Shown piece by piece: positions 55,401 through 63,442 of a stretch of DNA of 64,000 bases. Source of the DNA: Herbaspirillum rubrisubalbicans. GTDB lineage: Bacteria; Pseudomonadota; Gammaproteobacteria; Burkholderiales; Burkholderiaceae_D. The translations under genes were made by a program, and so were the position numbers. The notes under the pieces were generated by a model. The model saw nothing but the letters and a program-made list of their open reading frames with translations. It was not told the DNA's origin and made no database searches. How positions within the stretch are numbered: position 1 is the first letter of the stretch; each line of letters opens with the position of its first letter. The stretch covers positions 3,286,001-3,350,000 of the forward strand of contig NZ_CP024996.1 of assembly GCF_003719195.1 (NCBI RefSeq), given 5' to 3'.

Positions 55401-55613
55401 GCCATGAGCCATGCGCTGAATCTGAAGGTGGTTACCGAGGGCGTTGAAACGGAGAGGCAATGGCAGGCGCTGCGCGAGTTCGGTTCGGATGAATACCAGG
55501 GCTATTACTTCAGCAAGCCGGTGCCCTATGCGCAGTTCCTGCAGATGCTATTGCAGCAGCAAGCCCAGCGCCAGGCGCATCAATTGCAGATGGCCGCAGA
55601 CGATCTGCACTGA
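52413..55613 (+). CDS. Cache-PAS-GAF-GGDEF-EAL cyclic-di-GMP enzyme
   Basis: A 1066-residue protein. The first membrane helix is at about 15-33, an extracytoplasmic Cache-like region runs to about 290, and a second helix is at 297-320. PAS (from about 330), GAF (from about 460), GGDEF (GGDEF near 703) and EAL (AEALVRW near 829) follow. An RELD I-site lies five residues before GGDEF, so product inhibition is likely. EAL residues EITES, DDFGTGYSSL, KIDKSF and TEGVET are intact. Both activities are plausible. The ATG at 52413 lacks a strong ribosome site; GTG at 52398 is an alternative with weak AGGG. Confidence 0.9.
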   Translation: MEKQNKSPGRPGYTLKTLLLFVGLVGSFIMVQTWWEIRQDRQLTIDSERSSSMAAVRSVQEHADRVFGELDQLLWATAQHLHADQPGLLDDDQGLYHLLSDMQQRMPSVMVLRYIDRNGNTRASSLRAFDTTSIADDHKLTHVDGNPARPGLFVGQLMRSRYNRELVLPVAMNLYDRSARPIGLLVAELRASTFFDFYKRITNFETIVSLRTDSGSMMLRSPFEERWLNISLANAKSMKRIRAGAEEGSFEEASHLTGEALLFSYKRLDKWSLVAVYARRMEDVLAPWRSRTENRILLTTGILGFILLALISFLVYYRYQRRLDHALSASEYRYRKLYEEGSDPIVLISAELRYLDCNSAALRFFGLPDKERIIGRKVGLFSRQKSRQAQQPDIDELVGRVLAGQPQQFEWVTVRRNKIIHTDVTLNRAEFERGYAIFAILRDISARKRAELLQSEQNRVLHMVMADEDLDTILNEIVGFADTQIPYGASSVMLVNEQASHFTSVLSRRYPPRLLRALQGMPIRHGCGVAAEAALRRGPCIVTDISRDPVTEHLRVLIDVEIYPSCGAWPIMGKEGQLLGVFAALLKENQAPSNEYLQLANIAADLASVAIESRRADERIRHLAHYDELTGLPNRFLCTQHVSNAITHAEHRNGLVAVLLMDLDRFKNINDTFGHQAGEAVLQEIAQRFRHSLRELDILARVGGDEFIVLVDDFDDPLQLGEIAQKLLTEARKPFIIDGQEATLSASIGIATYPGDGDNAQTLIKNADIAMYRAKHHGKDDYRFFSDEVNTNTVERIALEAELRRAIERAEFVVHYQPKVDLASGAIVGAEALVRWQHPVRGLVGPNEFIPMAEESRLIDQIGLVVLDIACRDIGLLLEHQLECGRISINLTGSQFGDAHLLQDIKGVVQRHGTPPACLEFEITESMVMRNRDRAIAIMDGIRAEGFTISIDDFGTGYSSLAYLKRFPVNTLKIDKSFINDIPDDANSSAIVQAIIAMSHALNLKVVTEGVETERQWQALREFGSDEYQGYYFSKPVPYAQFLQMLLQQQAQRQAHQLQMAADDLH

Positions 55614-55629
55614 CGTGATCGCCCTGCTC

Positions 55630-56904
55630 TCATGAGCGGCGCGCGGCCAATCGATCCACCTGGTAGAGCGCGGGAAACAGGCGTATCCACAACAGCACGA
55701 TGAGCAGCGTGCCGATACCGCCGATCAGCACCGCCGGCACCGCGCCGAACCAAGCCGCGGTCAGCCCCGACTCGAACTCGCCCAATTGGTTGGAAGTGCC
55801 GATGAAAACCGAGTTGACGGCCGAGACCCGACCACGCATGGCGTCCGGCGTTTCCAACTGCACGAACGAGGACCGTACCACCACGCTGATCATGTCAGCC
55901 GCACCCAGCACTGCCAATGCCGCCAGCGAGAGCGGGAAGGACCGCGACAGGCCGAAGACGATGGTAGCCAATCCGAACACACCCACTGCAATGAACATGG
56001 TGCGCCCCACGCGCCCGGCCAGCGGACGACGTGCCAGCAGCAAAGCCACCGCCAGCGCTCCGGCAGCCGGTGCCGAACGCAGCAGGCCCAGGCCGACCGC
56101 TCCGGTATGCAGGATGTCATTGGCATACACCGGCAGCAAGGCGGTGGCGCCGCCCAACAGGACGGCGAACATGTCCAGCGAGATGGCGCCGAAGATGGCC
56201 GGCTTGCTGCGGATGAAAGCCAGTCCGGCAAAGACCGACGACAGGCTGGCACCGGTGGGCTTGGTCGCGCCAGCCAGGTCGGCTTGCGGCGGGCGCCGGA
56301 TCAGCCACAGCAGCAGGCTGCACAGTGCGAACAGGGCGCAACTGCTGGCATAGACCACGGCCGGACCGGCCACGTAGAGAAAGCCGCCCAGCGCCGGGCC
56401 GATGATGATGGCGAACTGGGTCGCCGAGGCCGAACCGGCCACGGCACCCGGCAAGGCTCGCGGCGACATCAGGCTGGGCAGCAGGGCCGACATGGTGGGC
56501 TTGGAAAAGGCGCGGCCGGCACCGATCACGGCCACGATGACGAAGATCATTTCCCGATTGAGCCAGCCGCCCAGGCTACCCAGCGCCAGCGTGGCCGCCG
56601 CCGAGGCTTCGACCAGGGCGCTGATGCGCGCCACATTGCGGCGATCGAAACGATCGGCCACATGGCCGACCACAAACACCAGGATCAGCGAAGGGATGAA
56701 CTGCACCAGCCCCACGATGCCCAGGTCGAAGGCGCTGTGGGTGAGCTGGTAGACCTGCCAGCCCACCGCCACGATCTGCATCTGCAAGGCGATGGTGGAG
56801 GCCACGCTGGCGCACCAGAACAGCTTGAAGGGGGTGTGATGGCGCAAAGGCAGTTGCTGCTCGCTGGCCTCATCAGGGGCCGTGTGACTAGGCGTGGATG
56901 ACAT
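55630..56904 (-). CDS. MFS transporter (EntS-like)
   Basis: A 424-residue, 12-helix MFS protein. The loop GHVADRFDRRNVARISAL (near 79) is the family motif A, and GAGRAFSKPTMSALLPSL follows. It resembles the EntS or macrolide-type exporters; the substrate is unknown. The ATG at 56904 is chosen because the upstream frame (to 57003) is rich in Arg/Cys and is not like a transporter start. It is convergent with the cyclic-di-GMP gene. Confidence 0.85.
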   Translation of the reverse strand: MSSTPSHTAPDEASEQQLPLRHHTPFKLFWCASVASTIALQMQIVAVGWQVYQLTHSAFDLGIVGLVQFIPSLILVFVVGHVADRFDRRNVARISALVEASAAATLALGSLGGWLNREMIFVIVAVIGAGRAFSKPTMSALLPSLMSPRALPGAVAGSASATQFAIIIGPALGGFLYVAGPAVVYASSCALFALCSLLLWLIRRPPQADLAGATKPTGASLSSVFAGLAFIRSKPAIFGAISLDMFAVLLGGATALLPVYANDILHTGAVGLGLLRSAPAAGALAVALLLARRPLAGRVGRTMFIAVGVFGLATIVFGLSRSFPLSLAALAVLGAADMISVVVRSSFVQLETPDAMRGRVSAVNSVFIGTSNQLGEFESGLTAAWFGAVPAVLIGGIGTLLIVLLWIRLFPALYQVDRLAARRS

Positions 56905-57096
56905 GTCTCGGGATGGTGGGATGGCGTGATGTAATCTGGCCCGGCAGCACTGCTGCCGGCACTGCGCAAGCGGTCTTGGCGCCGCTGCGGCCCTGCCCTG
57001 CAAGCCAGGACGGGCGCAGCTATACTACCCGATCCCGCGCCAGCCGGCAGGATGTGCCCACGCTCGCCCTGCCCCGCACTCACAAGGAGAACCGAT

Positions 57097-58146
57097 ATGC
57101 AGTATCGCCAACTCGGCCGCACCGACGCCAAGGTCAGCCTCATCACGCTAGGTACCATGACCTGGGGTGAACAGAACACCGAAGCGCAAGCCCATGCGCA
57201 ACTGGACTATGCCGTGGAGCGCGGCATCAACCTCATCGACGTGGCCGAAATGTACCCGGTCCCGCCCAAGGCCGAAACCCAGGGCCTGACCGAGCGCTAC
57301 CTGGGAACCTGGCTGAAGAAATCCGGCAAGCGCGATCAGTTGCTCATCGCCACCAAGTGCACCGGCCCGGCACGCAAACCCCACAACCCGCGCCACATCC
57401 GCGGCGGCATCAACGACCTCGACCGCAAGGGCTTGACCGAAGCACTGCATGGCAGCCTGGAGCGGCTGCAACTGGATCACGTGGACCTGTATCAATTGCA
57501 CTGGCCGGACCGTAGCGTGAACAGCTTCGGCCAGCTCGGCTACCAGCACGTGGCAGACGAAACCACGGTGCCCATCGAAGAGACGCTGAAAGTGTTGAGC
57601 GAATTCGTCAAGGCCGGCAAGATCCGTTACATCGGATTGTCCAACGAGACCGCGTGGGGCGTGGCGCAATTCCTGCGCGCGGCCGAGCAGCATGGGCTGG
57701 AACGCATCGTCACCATCCAGAATCCCTACAACCTGCTCAACCGCAGCTTCGAAGTCAACCTGGCCGAGTTTGCCCATCGCGAACAGGTGGGCTTGCTGGC
57801 CTATTCACCGCTGGCCTTCGGCATGTTGAGCGGCAAGTACCTCGATGGCGCGCGCCCGGCCGGTGGTCGCCTGACCCTGTTCGAGCGCTTCTCGCGCTAT
57901 ACCAACCCGCAGGCCGAAGGCGCCACCGCCCAGTACGTGGCCCTGGCGCGCCAGCATGGACTGGACCCGGCGCAGATGGCGCTGGCCTACGTCAACAGCC
58001 GCCCTTTCCTCACCTCCAACATCATCGGTGCCACCACGCTGGAACAACTGCGCAGCAACATCGACAGCGCGCAATTGCAGTTGAGCGAGGAGGTGCTGGC
58101 CGGTATCGAGGCCATCCATCGCAAGCAGCCCAATCCGGCGCCCTGA
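57097..58146 (+). CDS. Tas-like NADP(H)-dependent aldo/keto reductase
   Basis: A 349-residue aldo/keto reductase. It starts MQYRQLGRTDAKVSLITLGT, which is typical of Tas, with NLIDVAEMYPVPPKAETQG near 42 holding the catalytic Asp and Tyr. Lys lies in IATKC and His in YQLHWPDRSVN. E. coli Tas complements starvation-induced tyrosine auxotrophy; the substrate is unknown. AAGGAG lies eight bases before the ATG. Confidence 0.9.
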   Translation: MQYRQLGRTDAKVSLITLGTMTWGEQNTEAQAHAQLDYAVERGINLIDVAEMYPVPPKAETQGLTERYLGTWLKKSGKRDQLLIATKCTGPARKPHNPRHIRGGINDLDRKGLTEALHGSLERLQLDHVDLYQLHWPDRSVNSFGQLGYQHVADETTVPIEETLKVLSEFVKAGKIRYIGLSNETAWGVAQFLRAAEQHGLERIVTIQNPYNLLNRSFEVNLAEFAHREQVGLLAYSPLAFGMLSGKYLDGARPAGGRLTLFERFSRYTNPQAEGATAQYVALARQHGLDPAQMALAYVNSRPFLTSNIIGATTLEQLRSNIDSAQLQLSEEVLAGIEAIHRKQPNPAP

Positions 58147-58182
58147 ACGATTCAGAACGATTCGAAGCATTCGGCAGGCAAT

Positions 58183-58209
58183 AAAAAACCGGCTTCGCGC
58201 CGGTTTTTT
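58183..58209. terminator. Bidirectional terminator between the Tas-like and SBF genes
   Basis: AAAAAACCGGC and GCCGGTTTTTT form a perfect 11-bp stem with a 5-base loop, and both arms carry the A/T run. It serves both convergent genes. Confidence 0.88.
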
Positions 58210-58240
58210 GTTAGGTCCTGCAGCAGCCTGTAATGCGCTC

Positions 58241-59248
58241 TCAGTCGCCACCGCTTTCGCTGGCCATGGCAGCATGCACCTGGTCCTGGCGCGCACCGTA
58301 ACGCGCTGCCAGCACCGCGCACACCATCAACTGGATCTGGTGGAACAACATCACCGGCAATAGCACCATGCCGATGGCGCCGCTGGAAAAAAGCACCTTG
58401 GCCATCGGCACCCCGGAGGCCAGGCTTTTCTTGGAACAGCAGAAGACGATGGTGATTTCATCTTCCTTGCTAAAACCCAAGCGGCGACTACCGAAAGTAG
58501 TGATGCCCATGATGATGGCCAGCAGCGCGGCGTTGATGAGCAGCACCGCCACCAGCATGGAGAGCGGTACCTGGTGCCACAAGCCCTGCACCACGGCTTC
58601 GCTGAAGGCCACGTAGACCACCAGCAGGATCGAACTCTGATCGACGAACTTGAGCCAGGACTTGTTGCGCTCGACCCAGCGACCGATCCAGGGGCGCACG
58701 ATCTGGCCGGCCACGAAGGGCAGCAATAATTGATAAACGATTTTCAGGATGGAATCGAGCGAGGAATGCCCGTTGCCATCATGCGCCACCACCAGCACGC
58801 CTACCAGCAACGGCGTGAGGAAGATGCCCAGCAGGTTGGAAGCCGAGGCCGCGCAGATCGCGGCCGGCACATTGCCGCGCGCCACCGAGGTGAAGGCGAT
58901 CGACGACTGCACCGTGGACGGCAGCACGCACAGGAACAGCAGACCCAGATAGAGCTCGGGCGTGATGAATTGCGTGAGCAAGGGCTTAAGGGCCAGGCCG
59001 ATCAGGGGGAACAGGGCGAAGGTGCAAAGCAGCACCGTGACATGCAGCTTCCAGTGCGTGAACCCGGCCACCACCGCCTCGCGCGAAAGCTTGGCGCCAT
59101 GCATGAAGAACAGCAGGCCGATCATGAAGGTGGTCAGGCTGTCGAAGACCTCGGCCACCTGGCCAGTACAGGGAAGAAAGGATGCGGTCAGCACGACGGC
59201 CAAGAGCATCAGGGTCATGTTGTCAGGCAGGAAGCGGGGACGGGCCAT
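58241..59248 (-). CDS. SBF-like transporter (YfeH/bile-acid symporter family)
   Basis: A 335-residue membrane protein with about nine or ten helices. The MIGLLFFMHGAKLSREA start, CVLPSTVQSSIAFTSVARGN block and FCCSKKSLASGVPMAKV motif are family features. It belongs to the SBF-like (DUF4137/YfeH) group of sodium-linked symporters; the substrate is unknown. The ATG at 59248 is preferred; an ATG at 59314 would add 22 residues. Confidence 0.87.
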   Translation of the reverse strand: MARPRFLPDNMTLMLLAVVLTASFLPCTGQVAEVFDSLTTFMIGLLFFMHGAKLSREAVVAGFTHWKLHVTVLLCTFALFPLIGLALKPLLTQFITPELYLGLLFLCVLPSTVQSSIAFTSVARGNVPAAICAASASNLLGIFLTPLLVGVLVVAHDGNGHSSLDSILKIVYQLLLPFVAGQIVRPWIGRWVERNKSWLKFVDQSSILLVVYVAFSEAVVQGLWHQVPLSMLVAVLLINAALLAIIMGITTFGSRRLGFSKEDEITIVFCCSKKSLASGVPMAKVLFSSGAIGMVLLPVMLFHQIQLMVCAVLAARYGARQDQVHAAMASESGGD

Positions 59249-59368
59249 GGAGCTTGGATGGGGTAGGAATCGATGGAGCGCCCACACCCATGCTGGCTGC
59301 AGGCAAAGCGCCATTCTACGTGACAGGCCCCTGGCTTGCAGGGCAGTGCAAGCCAGGGCGGGAAGGTA

Positions 59369-59704
59369 TCAGGCCTTGCGCACGAATTCGGTCTTCAGGC
59401 CCATGGAGCCGAAGCCGTCAATCTTGCAATCGATGTCGTGGTCGCCCTCGACCAGGCGGATGTTCTTGACCTTGGTGCCCATCTTGACCACGCCACCACC
59501 GCCCTTCAACTTCAGGTCTTTGATGACGGTGACGGTATCGCCATCCTGCAGCACGTTGCCCGAGGCATCGCGCCAGACCCGGACCTGTTCGGCGGGCGCC
59601 GCCTGGGCACTCCACTCGTGGCCGCATTCGGGGCAGACGAACTGGCCGCCATCCTCATAGGTGAATTCGGACTGGCATTGGGGACAGGCGGGCAAGGTGC
59701 TCAT
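59369..59704 (-). CDS. yjdM: YjdM/PhnA zinc-ribbon protein
   Basis: A 111-residue protein: an N-terminal zinc ribbon ([21 protein letters not shown], about 7-28) and a small SH3-like barrel with [16 protein letters not shown] and [17 protein letters not shown]. It is labelled alkylphosphonate utilization by old naming, but the function is unproven. GGAG lies six bases before the ATG at 59704. Confidence 0.9.
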   Translation of the reverse strand: MSTLPACPQCQSEFTYEDGGQFVCPECGHEWSAQAAPAEQVRVWRDASGNVLQDGDTVTVIKDLKLKGGGGVVKMGTKVKNIRLVEGDHDIDCKIDGFGSMGLKTEFVRKA

Positions 59705-59802
59705 ATAAAACTCCAGCAATTAGCGTGAAAAGGCAGCGATTGTACTGCTTCAGTGGCTAACTGCGCTATAAATCCGAGTCCTACCGATCAAATAAAGCAC
59801 AA

Positions 59803-59840
59803 ATAAAAACGGCAGGCTTGCGAGCAGGCCTGCCGTTTTC
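59803..59840 (-). terminator. Rho-independent terminator of the ftrABCD operon
   Basis: AAAACGGCAGGC at 59806-59817 and GCCTGCCGTTTT at 59828-59839 are perfect 12-base arms around a 10-base loop. On the minus strand the stem runs into TTTTTATTTG. Confidence 0.88.
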
Positions 59841-59867
59841 CTTCATATCCCGGAAGCAAAATCGTCC

Positions 59868-61256
59868 TTACCAGCCCCAGAACATCAGCCACCAGGCCGT
59901 ATTCACCAGCGCCAGCCCGCCCATCAAAGGCAGCATGGCCAGCACCTGCTGCAACCGGTGGGTAGCATGGCGCGCCACCACCTTCCAGCACAGCCACAGG
60001 CTCCACAGGGTCATGGTGGCCAGCAAGGCGGCGCGCACATCGTTGGCCCAGTACACCGGCCAGTGCTCGGCACGCAAGAGGCTGATGGTAGTGGCCGACA
60101 GGCCGATGAAGACGCCGCAGCCCGCCAGCGGGATCAGCGCCTGCACCAGGTGGTTGAAGCGGCTCCACTCCCACTTGCCCAGCAGGCGCGTGGCCAGGCC
60201 GAACATGAGAGCCACGCCGGTGCCCAGCACCAGGCCGGTGGTGAGGATGTAACCCACCACCATGGCGCCGTCGAGCCAGGTGAAGACATCGCTTTGCTGC
60301 GGATAATTGGTCAGCAGCCACCACGGCGCCTGGGTGCCGAAGGGCCACATGATGTCGCGGTCGATCAGCCAGGTGGCGATGTCCTGCTTGATGGCGATGA
60401 ACCAGGGGCTGACCGTCCAGTGGAAGGCACCGATGGCGATGCCCAGCAGTCCATACAGCACCAGGGCGCTTTCCCACAGGCTGTTGCTGGTCTTGCCGAA
60501 CTGCACCACTTCCACCGCCGGCGGGCGGAAGCTCAGGGCGATGGCATCACGGTGACCACTGCAGCGGCCGCACATGTGGCAGTCGGAAGCACCCTTCATA
60601 TTGCGCATGGGCACCAGAGGTGCGCAATTGACCGGGATGATCTTGTGATCGGGATGGTAGGAAGCGCGCCATGCATCTTCGTTCACCTTGTAGTGAACCG
60701 GGGCCAGTTTGGCCAGCAGGCCGAAGACGCCATTGACCGGGCACAGGTACTTGCACCAGACGCGCTTGTCGCGGCCATACAGGTAGCCGATGATCATGGC
60801 GCCCACGGTAGAGCCGCCCAGCACCAGCAGCACGGCCTTGGGATACTGGTAGACGCTGACCATCTGGCCATAGACGGTGGTCAGGGCAAAGGCGACGAAG
60901 GGCCAGCCGCCCCAGCGCACCCACTTGGGAATGGCGCGGCCACGGCCATGGCGGCTGGCAAATTCGGTGAGCGCGCCTTCCGGGCAAAGCACGCCACACC
61001 ACACGCGCCCCATGAGCACCATGCTCACCAGCACGAACGGCCACCAGACGCCCCAGAAGGCGAACTGGGCGATCAGGGTGAGGTTGGACCAGAGGTGGGC
61101 GGTTTCATCAGGCAGGGGGAGAAACACCGGGACCAGGATCAGCAGCGCATAGAGGGCGACCACGATCCATTGCAGGCCACGGATGAATGCGCCATGACGG
61201 CGCATCCAGTCTCCGGTACGCGAGAGCAGAGTCGGCGATTGCGTACAGGTCGTCAT
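59868..61256 (-). CDS. ftrD: FtrD-type membrane polyferredoxin
   Basis: A 462-residue membrane protein with several helices and cysteine clusters: RVWCGVLCPEGALTEF, KRVWCKYLCPVNGVFG and DCHMCGRCSGHRDAI. This is the 4Fe-4S layout of NapH/CcoG-like proteins and FtrD. In Brucella and Bordetella, FtrD is thought to pass electrons in the FtrABCD ferrous-iron system. It is last of four genes and follows ftrC by 6 bases. Confidence 0.88.
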   Translation of the reverse strand: MTTCTQSPTLLSRTGDWMRRHGAFIRGLQWIVVALYALLILVPVFLPLPDETAHLWSNLTLIAQFAFWGVWWPFVLVSMVLMGRVWCGVLCPEGALTEFASRHGRGRAIPKWVRWGGWPFVAFALTTVYGQMVSVYQYPKAVLLVLGGSTVGAMIIGYLYGRDKRVWCKYLCPVNGVFGLLAKLAPVHYKVNEDAWRASYHPDHKIIPVNCAPLVPMRNMKGASDCHMCGRCSGHRDAIALSFRPPAVEVVQFGKTSNSLWESALVLYGLLGIAIGAFHWTVSPWFIAIKQDIATWLIDRDIMWPFGTQAPWWLLTNYPQQSDVFTWLDGAMVVGYILTTGLVLGTGVALMFGLATRLLGKWEWSRFNHLVQALIPLAGCGVFIGLSATTISLLRAEHWPVYWANDVRAALLATMTLWSLWLCWKVVARHATHRLQQVLAMLPLMGGLALVNTAWWLMFWGW

Positions 61257-61262
61257 CAGGCT

Positions 61263-62141
61263 TCAGGTTGCTTCTTGCCTTTTGCCCTGGGGCGCAGGCT
61301 TGGGTTTTCGATAGAGGGCCGAGCATACCACGACCCAGTAGAGGACGTAGACGATCACCGATAGCAGCGCCGGACGGGCACGGTAGCCAGTCAGGGTCGA
61401 GACCAGATTGCCCAAGGTGGACGAATCGTCGAGCAAGGCCGAGGTATCCCAGAGCTGGCCGGTCAGGATCATGGTCCAGTTGGCCGAGGCCAGGGCATCG
61501 GAGTTTTCCAACAGGACGTCGAAGAGCTTTTCCACGCCGGTCACCAACAGACCCGCAGCCAGCAACAGCAGGATCACTTCGGTGACCTGGAAGAAGCGGC
61601 GCCAGGAGAAGATCTTGCCGCCCAGTTGCAACAGATAGAAGGTCAGGAAGGCCAGGCCAAAACCGATCACGCCGGCCAGCACCAGCGAGACCGTGCTGGC
61701 ATCCTGCTGCCCCAGGCCGATGCCGTAGAGGAACACCGCCGTCTCGCTACCCTCGCGAGCAATGGCCAGCATCACCAGCACGAACACGCCCCACCAGTTG
61801 CCGCTCTCGTAGCTGGACTGCATGGAGCTTTCCATTTCCTTCTTGAGGGTGCGACCATGCTTGCGCATCCAGAACACCATCTGCACGATCAGCACCGCCG
61901 CAATCAGCACGATGGCGATCTGGAAGTAAGTCTGGGCGTCGCCCGAGAGCAGTTCGGAAAAGCCCAGCAGGGCCGCGCCCAGGGCCGCGGCCAGCACTAC
62001 GCCCGCAGCCACGCCGCCCCACAGATAGGGGATGCCGCGGCGCGCGCCGACATCGCCGTTTTTCAGCCAGGCATAGAGAATGCCGACCACCAGAAGCGCC
62101 TCGACGCTTTCGCGCCAGACGATGAACATGACCTGTCCCAT
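61263..62141 (-). CDS. ftrC: FtrC, FTR1-family iron permease
   Basis: A 292-residue membrane protein with seven helices. The two REXXE-type iron motifs are seen as WRESVEALL near 10-18 and AREGSETAVFL near 140. It imports iron with FtrA, FtrB and FtrD. The ATG at 62141 is behind GGAAG; a TTG at 62144 gives one more residue. It follows ftrB by 57 bases. Confidence 0.92.
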   Translation of the reverse strand: MGQVMFIVWRESVEALLVVGILYAWLKNGDVGARRGIPYLWGGVAAGVVLAAALGAALLGFSELLSGDAQTYFQIAIVLIAAVLIVQMVFWMRKHGRTLKKEMESSMQSSYESGNWWGVFVLVMLAIAREGSETAVFLYGIGLGQQDASTVSLVLAGVIGFGLAFLTFYLLQLGGKIFSWRRFFQVTEVILLLLAAGLLVTGVEKLFDVLLENSDALASANWTMILTGQLWDTSALLDDSSTLGNLVSTLTGYRARPALLSVIVYVLYWVVVCSALYRKPKPAPQGKRQEAT

Positions 62142-62198
62142 CAAACTTCCCTTCCTGGAAAAACCTGACTTCCGTGTCGCTTGCGTGCGGCCTGGTCC

Positions 62199-62540
62199 TT
62201 ACTTGGCCACGATCACGCCCTGCGGCATGTTGAGGTGGAAGTCATCGAAAAACTTGTATTCACCCGGACGCAAGGGGGCGATCACCACGAAGGACTGGGC
62301 ACCCGGCGCCAGTACCTTTTCCTTGCGCAGTTCGACACTTTCGAACTCGACGGCAGACTTGCCGGTGTTATGCACTTCGATCTTGATGCGCTGGCCGGCC
62401 GGCACTTCGATGCGCGGCGGGATCAGCTTGCCGTCCTGCATCTCCAGCTTGAAGGTCGGCAGGTCAGAGGCCTGCACCTGAGCAGCAAGCCCCAGCAAGG
62501 CCAGCGCCAAGCAACTGAGACGGACAATTCTTGCGATCAT
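62199..62540 (-). CDS. ftrB: FtrB, periplasmic cupredoxin-like iron-oxidising partner
   Basis: A 113-residue exported protein: a signal peptide of about 24 residues ending in QVQAS, then a single beta-barrel with IEVPAGQRIKIEVHNTGKSAVEFESVE, typical of EfeO/FtrB cupredoxins. It lacks an obvious type-I copper Cys, which the family also often lacks. It is expected to oxidise or hand over Fe(II) to FtrC. Confidence 0.88.
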   Translation of the reverse strand: MIARIVRLSCLALALLGLAAQVQASDLPTFKLEMQDGKLIPPRIEVPAGQRIKIEVHNTGKSAVEFESVELRKEKVLAPGAQSFVVIAPLRPGEYKFFDDFHLNMPQGVIVAK

Positions 62541-62654
62541 GAAGACTCCGGTAATCCTGAAAAATCACACCGGCCCGCCGCGAACAGTGCGAGCCGGGGT
62601 CACATCAATACTGCCTGGTCAACTGGAGCGCATCCAGTAAGCAGCTTAAGCAGT

Positions 62655-63200
62655 TTAGTAACCGCCCTTCTTGCCGATACCGGCGAAGGTGAAGTCGTAG
62701 TTCAGTTCGAAGGTCTTGAACCACGGGCCGACCCCGGTTTCCTTGTCGACGTGGCGACCGAAGTGCGCATGTTCATTGGCCTGGGGCGAAGAGATGGTGA
62801 GCTTCAACTTGTACTTGCCCGGACCTTCGAGCTTGACGTTGTCGCCATAGTGCGGGCCGTCGTTGGCCACCATGGGCATCATGTCGCCCTTGATGGACTT
62901 GGTGGAACCGACCTTGGTCAGTTCGTACTTCACGACCAGGTAGGGCATCCAATCACCTTCGGCGAAGCCGTTGGGGTTCTTGGCCACGGCGTGGATGTCT
63001 GCTTCCAGGTGGATGTCGGATTCTTCGGCCTTGCGCATCATGCCGTCCGGCTCCATCTTCACCGGCTGCAGGTAGACGGCGTTGACTTCGAAACCGTTCT
63101 GGATCTGCGGCTTGCCGATGGGGTATTCAGCAGCCGAGGCGGCGCCAGCAAAGGCCATGCTCAGTACAGCGGCGACGGCAAGTTTCTTGAAACCGATCAT
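62655..63200 (-). CDS. ftrA: FtrA, P19-like periplasmic iron-binding protein
   Basis: A 181-residue exported protein with a signal peptide ending GAASAAEY. The P19/Tpd core MMRKAEESDIHLEADIHAV and NEHAHFGRHVDKETGVG carries the Met, Glu and His ligands for copper and iron. It is the first gene of the operon. It gives ferrous iron to the rest of the system. A Fur box lies just upstream. Confidence 0.93.
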   Translation of the reverse strand: MIGFKKLAVAAVLSMAFAGAASAAEYPIGKPQIQNGFEVNAVYLQPVKMEPDGMMRKAEESDIHLEADIHAVAKNPNGFAEGDWMPYLVVKYELTKVGSTKSIKGDMMPMVANDGPHYGDNVKLEGPGKYKLKLTISSPQANEHAHFGRHVDKETGVGPWFKTFELNYDFTFAGIGKKGGY

Positions 63201-63221
63201 TGCGTATTCTCCTGGTGGTCA

Positions 63222-63240
63222 AATGATAATGATTAGCATT
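63222..63240. promoter_or_regulatory. Fur box of ftrABCD
   Basis: The 19 bases AATGATAATGATTAGCATT match the palindromic Fur consensus closely, 22 bases before the ftrA ATG. Iron-replete Fur should repress the operon. Confidence 0.82.
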
Positions 63241-63324
63241 AAGTATATCATCCTTTGAGCCAGCCCGGATCGCGCCCATAGTGCAATAGTGCATAACAAT
63301 GCTGACTGCTATGTAAAAGCACGT

Positions 63325-63354
63325 AAAAAAGCCGTCCAAAAACAACGGACGGCT
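63325..63354 (-). terminator. Rho-independent terminator of the chemoreceptor gene
   Basis: On the minus strand, AGCCGTCC and GGACGGCT pair around a 9-base loop, followed by TTTTT. It lies about 90 bases after the stop at 63443. Confidence 0.82.
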
Positions 63355-63442
63355 ACTATCGAAATACAGGGGTAACCCAGCCAGCTCGGCGACGCACCAG
63401 GCTCTCAGGCTGTCACCTGACCGGGATCAGGACATCAGGCGC

